Positions 8,714 through 17,485 of a stretch of DNA of 34,348 nucleotides are shown piece by piece. The stretch comes from Candidatus Sungiibacteriota bacterium (GTDB taxonomy: Bacteria > Patescibacteriota > Minisyncoccia > Sungbacterales > HO2-52-23). The position numbers and the translations under genes were made by a program. The DNA is taken from the NCBI GenBank assembly GCA_016206285.1, contig JACQRW010000011.1, positions 1-34,348 on the forward strand, read 5' to 3'. Under the pieces are notes generated by a model, which ran no database searches, was not told the DNA's origin, and saw only the letters and a list, made by a program, of their open reading frames with translations. Position 1 is the stretch's first letter. Every line of letters starts with the position of its first letter.

Positions 8714-8737
8714 GCTCTTTTTTGGTACAGTAGGCGT

Positions 8738-10525
8738 ATGGTGCGTTCGGAAATTCAGAAAAAAATTCAAGATGCGGTTGCAGCGCTGTATCCTGATACG
8801 GCGGTTTTGCCGGTGGAGGTGAGTGTGCCGGAACAACGCGAACATGGCAACTATTCGTCGAATGTAGCACTTCTTCTTTCTCATGCGCTCAAAAAGAATC
8901 CCATGGAGATTGCGCAGCAACTTTCCGAAAAACTTTCCGATTCGACTATGTTTACCAAAGTGGAAGCGGTTAAACCCGGATTTCTTAATTTTTTTATTGC
9001 CGATCAAAAATTATTTGAACTGCTCCAGAGTGTTATTGAAAATCCGGAAATGTTTGGTCAAAGCACCATCGGCAAAGGAAAGACGGTTATGGTTGAATAC
9101 TTTCAGCTCAATATCGCCAAGCGTCCGCATATCGGCCATATCCGCTCTGCAATCATCGGTGATGCGCTGAAGCGCATGTTTTTGTCGCAAGGGTACCACG
9201 CGATTTCCGATACGCACGTGGGCGACTGGGGAACGCAGTTTGGAATTTTACTTTTGGGATATAAAGGGGCCGGGGCCGATTTGCACACCAAAGAAATTAC
9301 GGAAGATCCCTTCGGCGAACTCGAGGAAATATATTTGGCTGAAAACGCAAAGATAAAAGAAGATCCGCTGCGCCGCGAACGAGCCAAGCAAGAATTTGTA
9401 AAACTTGAACAAGGTGATCCAGAAAATCGGAAAATTTGGGTGTGGATGGTGGAGATATCAATGCAAAAATTATTTGAGGCTGCAAACCGACTCGGGTTGC
9501 TCCCTTTTGACGAGCACCGGGGTGAGAGTTTTTATGAAGACAAAATGCAGCTGATCGTGGAATCGGCCTTACAAAGGGGCGTTGCAAAGAAAATCGATGA
9601 CGGTGCGGTGATTGTCGATCTGACCAATGAAGGACTTGATGAAGCCGTGCTCATTAAATCAGACGGCGCGTCAACGTACCTTTTGCGTGATCTCGCCACG
9701 ATCCAGTATAGAAAAAAGGAGTGGAATTTTTGGAAAAATCTGTATGTGGTGGATGTGCGGCAATCCCATCATTTCAAACAGCTGTTTCGGGTTGCGGAAA
9801 TGCTCGGCTTTGACGGCGCGGGAGAAAGCCAACATGTTGAATACGGATTTATGAAGTTGCCGGAGGGGGGAGCGATCAGCACTCGCGGTGGGACCGGCAT
9901 TTCGCTTGAAAAAGTTTTAAATGAAGCCGAAGAACGGGCGGCCGCAGTGATTGCGCAAAAAAATCCTGCACTTGCCAATGCAAAAGAAGTCAGCCACATG
10001 GTGGGGCTCGGCGCGTTAAAATATTTTGATCTCTCGCATCACCGCAAGTCGGACATTACGTTTGAATGGGATCGCGTGCTTTCGTTTGAAGGAAATACCG
10101 GACCGTATCTGCAGTACACGCATGCGCGTCTTAAGAGCATTTTGCGGAAAGCAATTTCTCATCATCCTGAATCCGCCGCGGCGGAGGAAGGATCTCTTAT
10201 GTCACAGCATGAGATTCTTCTCCGTCAACTGACGGATCAGAATGACACGATAGTGCTTGATCCGATACAACGGAATCTGCTCGCTACACTTATCCGCTTT
10301 CCTGAAGCAATTGAAGACGGGCTGGCTGTCTGGTCTCCGCACGTACTCGCAGGATATCTGTACGAACTTGCCGTTCGCGGGAACGAGTTCTACCATACCA
10401 CGCCTATTCTGACCGAAGCTGACGAAGAAAAAAAACAATTTTTTCTTGCGTTGGTTTTTGCCGTTTCCACGGTGCTCAAAAAAGGACTGTACCTGCTCGG
10501 CATTGACGCGCCGGAGGAGATGTAA
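8738..10525 (+). CDS. argS: Arginyl-tRNA synthetase
   Basis: NIAKRPHIGHIRSAIIGDALKRM HIGH-motif region, SDTHVGDWGTQFGILL, GNTGPYLQYTHARLKSIL, C-terminal DALR domain. Confidence 0.95.
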   Translation: MVRSEIQKKIQDAVAALYPDTAVLPVEVSVPEQREHGNYSSNVALLLSHALKKNPMEIAQQLSEKLSDSTMFTKVEAVKPGFLNFFIADQKLFELLQSVIENPEMFGQSTIGKGKTVMVEYFQLNIAKRPHIGHIRSAIIGDALKRMFLSQGYHAISDTHVGDWGTQFGILLLGYKGAGADLHTKEITEDPFGELEEIYLAENAKIKEDPLRRERAKQEFVKLEQGDPENRKIWVWMVEISMQKLFEAANRLGLLPFDEHRGESFYEDKMQLIVESALQRGVAKKIDDGAVIVDLTNEGLDEAVLIKSDGASTYLLRDLATIQYRKKEWNFWKNLYVVDVRQSHHFKQLFRVAEMLGFDGAGESQHVEYGFMKLPEGGAISTRGGTGISLEKVLNEAEERAAAVIAQKNPALANAKEVSHMVGLGALKYFDLSHHRKSDITFEWDRVLSFEGNTGPYLQYTHARLKSILRKAISHHPESAAAEEGSLMSQHEILLRQLTDQNDTIVLDPIQRNLLATLIRFPEAIEDGLAVWSPHVLAGYLYELAVRGNEFYHTTPILTEADEEKKQFFLALVFAVSTVLKKGLYLLGIDAPEEM

Positions 10526-10542
10526 AAATAACTGTATTCTGT

Positions 10543-10588
10543 TTATAATCCAGTAATTCAGACGATCGTCCAAAGTTCTGGATTATAG
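10543..10588. repeat. Palindrome family A, left copy (degenerate right arm)
   Basis: TATAATCCAGTAATTCAGACGATCGTCCAAAGTTCTGGATTATA; outer arms and GACGATCGTC core conserved. Confidence 0.85.
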
Positions 10589-10609
10589 ATTATAGTATTG
10601 CTGTTCATT

Positions 10610-11137
10610 ATGAGAAGTGTTCTTGCAAACATCATAGTTGAAAAGTTGGCAGAGCTCGGAGAGGGGACGCTGGAAGCCTTTTTCCCGAAAAACTATGCAT
10701 ACACGGCGCTATGGCGGCCGCTGCTTGGATTGGACAAGCGAAAAAAGATCACCCGGCACAGCGTCTCATCGTGTTTGTGGGAGCTGCAGCGCCAGGGGTT
10801 GGTTGAGCGCAAGGGTCCTGCGCGGAAATCAGCGTGGACGCTTACGAAAAAGGGCAAAGCATATAGTGGTTTGCACAAACGGAAAAAAGAAGAACAGAAA
10901 AAAGACGGTATTACCCGACTCGTGATTTTTGATATTCCCGAACGTGAACGGCGCAAACGAACTATCATTCGGACGGAATTGGTTGCCTGCAAATTCTCAC
11001 AACTCCAAAAGAGCGTTTGGATTGGAGCATATGCCCTGCCAAAAACCTTTATCGCGCTCATGGATGATCTTGAACTTCACGGCAAACTGCATGTTTTCAG
11101 CATTGCACAAAGAGGGACCATCAAGAAAAATCTATAA
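10610..11137 (+). CDS. PaaX-like winged-helix protein with Cas2-like C-terminal fold (copy 1)
   Basis: N-terminal wHTH (ITRHSVSSCLWELQRQGLVERKGPARKSAWTLTKKGKAY) followed by TRLVIFDIPERERRKRTIIRTELVACKFSQLQKSVWIGAY, the Cas2/PaaX-C pattern; the stop codon TAA lies inside the right palindrome. Confidence 0.75.
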   Translation: MRSVLANIIVEKLAELGEGTLEAFFPKNYAYTALWRPLLGLDKRKKITRHSVSSCLWELQRQGLVERKGPARKSAWTLTKKGKAYSGLHKRKKEEQKKDGITRLVIFDIPERERRKRTIIRTELVACKFSQLQKSVWIGAYALPKTFIALMDDLELHGKLHVFSIAQRGTIKKNL

Positions 11138-11177
11138 TCCAGTAATTCAGACGATCGTCTGAATTACTGGATTATAG
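11132..11177. repeat. Palindrome family A, right copy: perfect 46-bp palindrome
   Basis: CTATAATCCAGTAATTCAGACGATCGTCTGAATTACTGGATTATAG. Confidence 0.95.
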
Positions 11178-11183
11178 GACAGC

Positions 11184-11211
11184 TTGATTTTTGGCCGCAG
11201 GATTGTATAAT
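11184..11211 (+). promoter_or_regulatory. Predicted promoter of ileS (apparently leaderless)
   Basis: TTGATT-16 nt-TATAAT, with ATG at 11219. Confidence 0.7.
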
Positions 11212-11218
11212 AAAATGT

Positions 11219-14200
11219 ATGATGGATGACATAGCGCGCGAAAAGAAAAAATCCATTCCGGAGCGGGAAGAGGAGATTTTGAAGTTTTGGGAGGAGCACA
11301 AGATTTTTGAAAAAAGCATGGCGGCGCGCAAGCGCGGCAAGAGTTTCGTATTTTACGACGGGCCGCCGTTTGCGACCGGGCTGCCGCACTACGGGCATAT
11401 CTTGGCGAGCGTGATCAAGGATGCGATCCCGCGCTTTGAAACCATGCGCGGCAAATATGTGGAGCGGACCTGGGGGTGGGACTGCCACGGCCTGCCTTTG
11501 GAAAATTTGGTGGAGCAAGAGTTGAATTTGAAAACGAAAAAAGACATTGAGGAGTATGGGATCGGGAAATTTAATCAGTACGCAAAAGACAGCGTGCTGC
11601 GATATGCGAGCGACTGGAAAAAAATCATCCCGCGCATCGGCCGCTGGGTGGATATGGAGGACGACTACCGCACCATGGACTGGAAGTATTCGGAAACGGT
11701 CTGGTGGATGTTTAAAAATCTCTACGACCAGGGCCTGATTTACGAGGGTTATAAATCCATGCACATCTGCCCGCGGTGCGAGACTACGCTTGCAAATTTT
11801 GAGGTGAGCCAGGGGTACAAGGATATCAAGGATTTGTCGGTGTATGTGAAGTTTAAACTCAAACCAGGCCAAAGCATTGGGTATCTCGGAACGGTACCGG
11901 AAAACTGCTTCATCCTCGCTTGGACAACTACTCCGTGGACGCTGCCGGGTAATGTGGCATTGGCTGTTGGTGTAGATATTAACGGGGATGGTGATATTGA
12001 GTACGAAATGTGGAAGAGAAATGGTGAATACTTCATTGTCGCGCTAAACCGCAGAGAAGCAATCGGTGTTGAGGGAACGCGAGAAATTACACCTATCCCG
12101 GGTAAAGATCTTGTGGGTTTGGAATATGAACCGTTTTTTGATTATTATTCCTCCGATCCAAAACTAAAAAATCGCGAGAATGGATGGAAAATTTATCCGG
12201 CGGATTTTGTGACTACGGATGAGGGAACCGGGGTGGTGCATTTTGCGCCGGCGTTTGGCGAGGAAGACATGGAGATGGGGAAGAAGTTTGATTTGCCGTT
12301 TGTGCAGCATGTGGCGATGAACGGGACATTTAAGCCGGAAGTGAAAGATTTTGCGGGGTTGCCGGTAAAGCCAAAAGGAGAGCATCAGGCGACTGATAAG
12401 AAAATTATCTCGCTGCTTGAATCGCGCAATGTTTTGTTTGCCAAAAAAGAGATCACACACTCGTACCCTCATTGCTGGCGGTGTGATACGCCGCTGCTCA
12501 ATTATGCCGCATCTTCATGGTTTGTGGATGTGACAAAGATCAAAAAAGATTTAGTGGCGAATAATAAAAAAGTTTCGTGGGTACCGGAGCATATTAAGGA
12601 GGGAAGATTTGGCAAGTGGCTGGAAGGCGCGCGCGACTGGGCGATTTCGCGCTCGCGGTATTGGGGTGCGCCCTTGCCGGTGTGGAAGTGCAAGAAATGC
12701 GGAAAGGCGGAGGTGATCGGATCACTGGAGGAGCTGGATAAAAAACAAGGCGGCGCGAAAAATACGTATCTGATCATGCGCCATGGCGAGGCGCTTTCCA
12801 ATGTGAAGAATGCGACTGCCGTGCGGAACGGGAAGTATCCGCTGACGCTCAAAGGCACCGCGCAGGTTGAGAAAACGGCGAAACTGCTCAAGAAGGAAAA
12901 AATTGATCTCGTCGTATCGTCTCCGGTGATGCGCGCCGCCCAGACCGCGGATATTGTCGCCAAAGCGTTGGGAATCAAGACAGTTGATGTTGACGAGCGG
13001 CTTGAGGAAATACGCATCGGCGTTTTTGAAGGCAAGCCCGGCAAAGAATACCAAAACTTTTTTGGTTCTTTTGCGGATCGTTTTACGATGCGCCCCCCGG
13101 GAGGCGAGACGTGGAGCGATCTCCGGGCGCGCATGCTTGATGCGGTTGCGGATCTTGAAAAAAAATACTCGGGCAAAAAGATTTTGATCGTAAGCCATGA
13201 GGCGGCGCTCTGGATGCTCACTGCAGGAGCAGAGGGGCTTACCATCGAGGAAGCGGGAGCGTTGGGGGATAAGCTAAGTACTGGCTTTTTAAAGTTGGCC
13301 GAAGCGCGGAAACTCACATATCGCCAGCTGCCGCGCAATCACGAAGGCGAGACCGATATGCATAGGCCGTACATTGATGCGGTGAAATTTCCGTGCGCGT
13401 GCGGAGGAGAAATGCAGCGCGTACTGGAAGTGTTTGACTGCTGGTTTGAGTCCGGTGCCATGCCATACGGGCAGCAGCATTATCCGTTTGAAAATCAAAA
13501 GCAATTTGATCCGCTTAAACGTGTCGGTTTTCCAGCTGATTTTATTGCTGAAGGACTTGATCAGACGCGCGGATGGTTTTACTCGCTGCTCGTACTTTCT
13601 ACCGCGCTTTTTCGCCAGTCCGCGTACCGCAACGTGATTGTAAACGGGACGATTCTTGCCGAAGACGGGCAGAAGATGTCGAAACGACTCAGAAATTATC
13701 CGGACCCTATGGAAGTTGTACAAAAGTATGGAGCGGATGCCATGCGTCTGTATCTGCTGTCGTCTCCGGTGGTGTACGGAGAGGATTTGAATTTTTCGCT
13801 CAAAGATCTTGATGAGGTGTATAAAAAGTATTCGCTGATTGTTTTGAATACGCTGAACTTTCTTCTGCTGTACCGGGGAAATAAGAAAGCAAAAACATCG
13901 GGCGGTGCTGTCTCAAAACATGTGCTTGACCAATGGATTGTTTCGCGGCTCAACGGCACCGCAAGCGAGGTGACCGAGGCACTGGAGCGATATGAGATCA
14001 GCCGCGCAACCCGGCCGCTGCTCGAATTTGTGCAGGACCTCTCGCTTTGGTATGTGCGCCGAAGCCGGGATCGCATGAAATTTGACTCTCCGGATGGGCG
14101 CGCCGCTCTCGCTACGCTTGAGGCCGTGCTGATTGATCTGTCTCGTCTGACAGCACCTTTCACGCCGTTTCTGTCTGAGATGATCTGGCGCGATCTTGGC

Positions 14201-14767
14201 GCGAAAGAAAAAAAATCAGTGCATCTGAGCGACTGGCCAAAAGCCGACAAACGGCTCGTCAAAAAAGATCTGGAAAAAGATATGGAGGCGGTGCGCAAGA
14301 TCGTGTCCGAAGCGCTCAAGCTGCGCGCAGATGCGGGTATTAAAGTGCGGCAGCCGTTGGCAAAGTTGCAAATTCCAAATGATAAATTACAAAAAGGACT
14401 ATTGGAATTGATTCGGGACGAAGTGAATGTGAAAGAAATCTCATTTCCTGGCCGGACAGGCGGCAAGGAGATGGCACTTGATACCGTGCTCACACAAGAA
14501 TTGCGCGAGGAGGGGATGGTGCGCGAGCTGGTGCGCAATATTCAGGAAATGCGGCGCGACATGGGGTTGAAACCCAAGGATGTGATCCGGTGTCAGTTTA
14601 TCGGAGATGCGACAATCGAGGCTGCGGTAAGCCGGTTGCAAAAGCAGTTGCAAAAAGATGTAAATGCCAAAACCATCATGATCGGGGGCAAATCCGCCAG
14701 TGGGCGGACTAAAGTCGAGCGGGAGATCGAGATAGACCAAAAAAAAATCTGGGTGAGAATCCTCTAG
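11219..14767 (+). CDS. ileS: Isoleucyl-tRNA synthetase with an inserted histidine-phosphatase (phosphoglycerate-mutase-like) domain
   Basis: HYGH and KMSKR motifs, editing domain WTTTPWTLPGN; ~200-aa insert carrying LIMRHGEALSN...SSPVMRAAQTA...EEIRIGVFEG...ILIVSHEAA. Confidence 0.93.
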   Translation: MMDDIAREKKKSIPEREEEILKFWEEHKIFEKSMAARKRGKSFVFYDGPPFATGLPHYGHILASVIKDAIPRFETMRGKYVERTWGWDCHGLPLENLVEQELNLKTKKDIEEYGIGKFNQYAKDSVLRYASDWKKIIPRIGRWVDMEDDYRTMDWKYSETVWWMFKNLYDQGLIYEGYKSMHICPRCETTLANFEVSQGYKDIKDLSVYVKFKLKPGQSIGYLGTVPENCFILAWTTTPWTLPGNVALAVGVDINGDGDIEYEMWKRNGEYFIVALNRREAIGVEGTREITPIPGKDLVGLEYEPFFDYYSSDPKLKNRENGWKIYPADFVTTDEGTGVVHFAPAFGEEDMEMGKKFDLPFVQHVAMNGTFKPEVKDFAGLPVKPKGEHQATDKKIISLLESRNVLFAKKEITHSYPHCWRCDTPLLNYAASSWFVDVTKIKKDLVANNKKVSWVPEHIKEGRFGKWLEGARDWAISRSRYWGAPLPVWKCKKCGKAEVIGSLEELDKKQGGAKNTYLIMRHGEALSNVKNATAVRNGKYPLTLKGTAQVEKTAKLLKKEKIDLVVSSPVMRAAQTADIVAKALGIKTVDVDERLEEIRIGVFEGKPGKEYQNFFGSFADRFTMRPPGGETWSDLRARMLDAVADLEKKYSGKKILIVSHEAALWMLTAGAEGLTIEEAGALGDKLSTGFLKLAEARKLTYRQLPRNHEGETDMHRPYIDAVKFPCACGGEMQRVLEVFDCWFESGAMPYGQQHYPFENQKQFDPLKRVGFPADFIAEGLDQTRGWFYSLLVLSTALFRQSAYRNVIVNGTILAEDGQKMSKRLRNYPDPMEVVQKYGADAMRLYLLSSPVVYGEDLNFSLKDLDEVYKKYSLIVLNTLNFLLLYRGNKKAKTSGGAVSKHVLDQWIVSRLNGTASEVTEALERYEISRATRPLLEFVQDLSLWYVRRSRDRMKFDSPDGRAALATLEAVLIDLSRLTAPFTPFLSEMIWRDLGAKEKKSVHLSDWPKADKRLVKKDLEKDMEAVRKIVSEALKLRADAGIKVRQPLAKLQIPNDKLQKGLLELIRDEVNVKEISFPGRTGGKEMALDTVLTQELREEGMVRELVRNIQEMRRDMGLKPKDVIRCQFIGDATIEAAVSRLQKQLQKDVNAKTIMIGGKSASGRTKVEREIEIDQKKIWVRIL

Positions 14768-15360
14768 TTATACCCGTTCATCGCGCGTTCGGGGCCATCG
14801 GTGACGGTTTGTTCGAGCGCATCTACGGTGCATTTATTTATTTTTTTCACGAGTTTTTGTTCGTCCGGGGTGAATTTTTTGAGGACGAGTTTTTCGGCTG
14901 GTACGTCTCTTTTTCCCGCAATGCCGATGCGAAAGCGCCAGAAGGAGGTGGTTTTTAATGCTCGGATCACGGATTCAACACCCTTGTGTCCGGCGGAGCG
15001 TTTGTCAAAGGAGAGTTTGCCGAGTCCGAACGCAATATCGGCGTCGTCGTGTACGAGTACGATATGATCGGGTTTTACTTTAAAGAATTTGGCGATCGGC
15101 GCCGTTGCGGCGCCCGATTTGTTCATAAATGTATTGGGGAGCGCAAGAACTACTTTATTTTTTCCGAATTTGCCCTCTGATACATCAGCATTCCATTTTT
15201 TCTCAAAACGAAAGTCTGGAAGCTCCTGTTGCTTTCGGAACAATTCTACTATTTCGCGGCCGATGTTGTGGCGTGTGTTTTGATATTCGTCTCCCGGATT
15301 GCCGAGACCCACGATCAGAAATGGCGACGCACTGGCTGACTTTTTTTGTTTTTTTATCAT
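14764..15360 (-). CDS. pth: Peptidyl-tRNA hydrolase
   Basis: FLIVGLGNPGDEYQNTRHNIGREIVELF..., NTFMNKSG, VHDDADIAFG, GHKGVESVI. Confidence 0.94.
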   Translation of the reverse strand: MIKKQKKSASASPFLIVGLGNPGDEYQNTRHNIGREIVELFRKQQELPDFRFEKKWNADVSEGKFGKNKVVLALPNTFMNKSGAATAPIAKFFKVKPDHIVLVHDDADIAFGLGKLSFDKRSAGHKGVESVIRALKTTSFWRFRIGIAGKRDVPAEKLVLKKFTPDEQKLVKKINKCTVDALEQTVTDGPERAMNGYN

Positions 15361-15365
15361 AATAT

Positions 15366-15393
15366 TTGCCAATATCTTAAAAGTAAGTATACT
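15366..15393 (+). promoter_or_regulatory. Predicted promoter of lepB (apparently leaderless)
   Basis: TTGCCA-16 nt-TATACT, with ATG at 15400. Confidence 0.65.
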
Positions 15394-15399
15394 ACATGC

Positions 15400-15972
15400 A
15401 TGGAAGAACGTGAAGAGAAAGTTTTGAGCAGTACGGTCGGGTACGAATTGTGGGACATCATAAAGGTGCTCTTTATCTCGCTGGCGATCGTCTTGCCGAT
15501 CCGCTATTTTTTGGTGCAACCTTTTATCGTCCGGGGCGCTTCAATGGAGCCGACATTCGAGGATAGTGAATATCTTATCATAGACGAACTTTCCTACGCT
15601 ATCCGGCAACCAGCTCGGGGAGAGGTGGTGGTTTTTCGGTATCCGCGCGATCCCAAGCAATTTTTTATTAAGCGGATCATCGGTCTTCCCGGTGAGGAAA
15701 TTGATATCAGGGGCGGACGCGTGACGATCATGAATGCGGAGCATCCGTCAGGTTTTGCTGTGGATGAACAATATCTTGATCCGCCGAACCGGCCGACGTA
15801 TCCCGAAGTGCATCGCAAGCTCGGGATTGATGAATATTTTGTTCTTGGCGATAACCGCGATTTCAGCTCGGATTCGCGCATCTGGGGAATTTTACCGAAA
15901 AAATTAATTACCGGCCGGACGCTGCTTCGCGTATGGCCAATAGACCGTTTCGGAGTGGTCGCAAAAAACTGA
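15400..15972 (+). CDS. lepB: Signal peptidase I
   Basis: VRGASMEPTFEDSEYLIIDE, KRIIGLPGEEIDI, YFVLGDNRDFSSDSRIWG. Confidence 0.94.
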   Translation: MEEREEKVLSSTVGYELWDIIKVLFISLAIVLPIRYFLVQPFIVRGASMEPTFEDSEYLIIDELSYAIRQPARGEVVVFRYPRDPKQFFIKRIIGLPGEEIDIRGGRVTIMNAEHPSGFAVDEQYLDPPNRPTYPEVHRKLGIDEYFVLGDNRDFSSDSRIWGILPKKLITGRTLLRVWPIDRFGVVAKN

Positions 15973-15985
15973 TTAAGATGTATGA

Positions 15986-16060
15986 GTCATTCTGAGCAAA
16001 GCGAAGAATCTCAGCCATAGAGCCTTTGATCACGAGATCCTTCACTTTGTTCAGGATGAC
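15986..16060. repeat. Intergenic inverted-repeat element (GTCATTCTGAGC...GAATCTC / GAGATCC...CAGGATGAC)
   Basis: 27-nt arms in imperfect inverted orientation; related element at 20485-20567. Confidence 0.75.
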
Positions 16061-16074
16061 AGTTGCAATAAACT

Positions 16075-17484
16075 ATGCCCTCCCGAAAACTAAAACAAAT
16101 GCACGAAGAGAAATTTTTTACTCCGCACGACCGGCTGCCTCAACACGAGGCCGTGGTTATGCATCTTGATGCGGCAGCTGCTGCGGTTGCCGAGTTTTAC
16201 GGATTTGAAAAGATCGGAACATCTCCCGTTGATGAGTCAAAATATCTGGTGCCGCTCGCAAAAGCAAAACTGCTTGAAGAGCGCATCCCCGTAACATGGA
16301 ATCCGCAGGTTAGCGGAGTGTCCGGCGGGCCATTTATGCTGCGGCTTTCCGGCACGCTTTCGATTTTGCGAAATTACTCCGTGCTTAAGATGAATGATCT
16401 GCCGCACCCATTGAAGTTTTCTTTCGAAGGCGAAAGTTTTTTTGTACAGGGGTCATGGGACCGGAGCGGCGCTTCCGGACGGCGGATAGAAAGCGTTGAG
16501 GAACGTGGCCTGATGATGATCGGAGAGGATACGGCCATTGCGGAAGCCGAAGTGATTCATGTGATCTGGAAAACGCTCGCAAGTGTTGGAATGCAAAGTC
16601 ATGCACTGCAACTTACGGTGAATGCCATAGGGTGCACGCAGTGCAAAGGACACTTTCGGTCTTCATTTCTTGCCTATTTTCGGACTCGGGGACAGCGCAT
16701 GTGCCGTAATTGCCGCCGGGATCTGAAGCAGCTTCCGACACGCGTGCTGTTGTGCGAAGAAGAAAAATGCAGGATGCTGATGCATGGAGCGCCGCAAGTA
16801 CTTGATTTTTTGTGCGAAACGTGTAAAAAACACTTACGGGGCGTGCTTGAATTTTTGGATGAAGCCGGAATCCCGTATTTTCTTGATTCGCGGCTTTTTC
16901 GCGAAGGATCGTGGTTTTACCAGTTTGTCTTTGAAATTGCCTTTCGTCCGGAGATCGCGGCATCTGCCGAACTGCATGAGGAAGGAGAAGCATCCGACGC
17001 AGCCGGCGAGACCATATTGCTTGCCGAAGGCGGACGGGTATCTTATGCGGGAGAGCTCATGGTAGGACGGCGGATTGATGCGGTGGCCGGGGTTATTATG
17101 CGGGATGTGCTGGAACGGATATGCCGGAAAGAGCATATCCGCCTTGAGCTTCCGGTGACCCAGAAGGTATTTCTGGCGCAGCTTGGGGATCTTGCGAAGC
17201 GGAAAAGTCTGGGACTGATGGAAATGCTTCGCCAAGGCGGTATTGGCGTGGTTGAGTCGCTCGGCAGGGATTCGATGAAATCGCAGCTTAAAGTCGCGGA
17301 GCGGGTGCAGGCGGAGATGGCCCTGATTCTTGGGCAGAAAGAGGCGCTGGATAATACCGTGATCGTGCGCGATGTGAGCTCCGGCATGCAGGAGACGGTG
17401 CCGCAGGAAAAATTGGTCGAGTTTTTAAAACGGAGGATGCCTCCCCACCGGAGTTTTAACGAGGGAGAAAAAAGCGGACAATAA
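16075..17484 (+). CDS. Histidyl-tRNA synthetase-like protein with divergent catalytic motifs
   Basis: HisRS-like core and C-terminal anticodon-binding domain (VFLAQLGDLAKRKSLGLMEMLRQGGIGVVESLGRDSMKSQLKVAERVQAEMALILGQKEALDNTVIVRDVSSGMQETVPQEKL); motif 2 and the RGLDYY motif are degenerate. Confidence 0.8.
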   Translation: MPSRKLKQMHEEKFFTPHDRLPQHEAVVMHLDAAAAAVAEFYGFEKIGTSPVDESKYLVPLAKAKLLEERIPVTWNPQVSGVSGGPFMLRLSGTLSILRNYSVLKMNDLPHPLKFSFEGESFFVQGSWDRSGASGRRIESVEERGLMMIGEDTAIAEAEVIHVIWKTLASVGMQSHALQLTVNAIGCTQCKGHFRSSFLAYFRTRGQRMCRNCRRDLKQLPTRVLLCEEEKCRMLMHGAPQVLDFLCETCKKHLRGVLEFLDEAGIPYFLDSRLFREGSWFYQFVFEIAFRPEIAASAELHEEGEASDAAGETILLAEGGRVSYAGELMVGRRIDAVAGVIMRDVLERICRKEHIRLELPVTQKVFLAQLGDLAKRKSLGLMEMLRQGGIGVVESLGRDSMKSQLKVAERVQAEMALILGQKEALDNTVIVRDVSSGMQETVPQEKLVEFLKRRMPPHRSFNEGEKSGQ

Positions 17485-17485
17485 T

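Noticed and set aside
11132-11177. Intrinsic terminator for the PaaX/Cas2-like gene
   Set aside because: Perfect palindrome lacks a following T-run (GGACAGC follows), is AT-rich, and recurs at other sites
12502-13338. 278-aa minus-strand ORF
   Set aside because: Fully antisense to ileS with low-complexity Ser/Arg-rich translation; the sense frame has unambiguous IleRS and phosphatase motifs
12750-13350. Intein or self-splicing insertion in ileS
   Set aside because: No intein N-terminal Cys/Ser block or C-terminal His-Asn motif; sequence matches histidine phosphatase motifs instead
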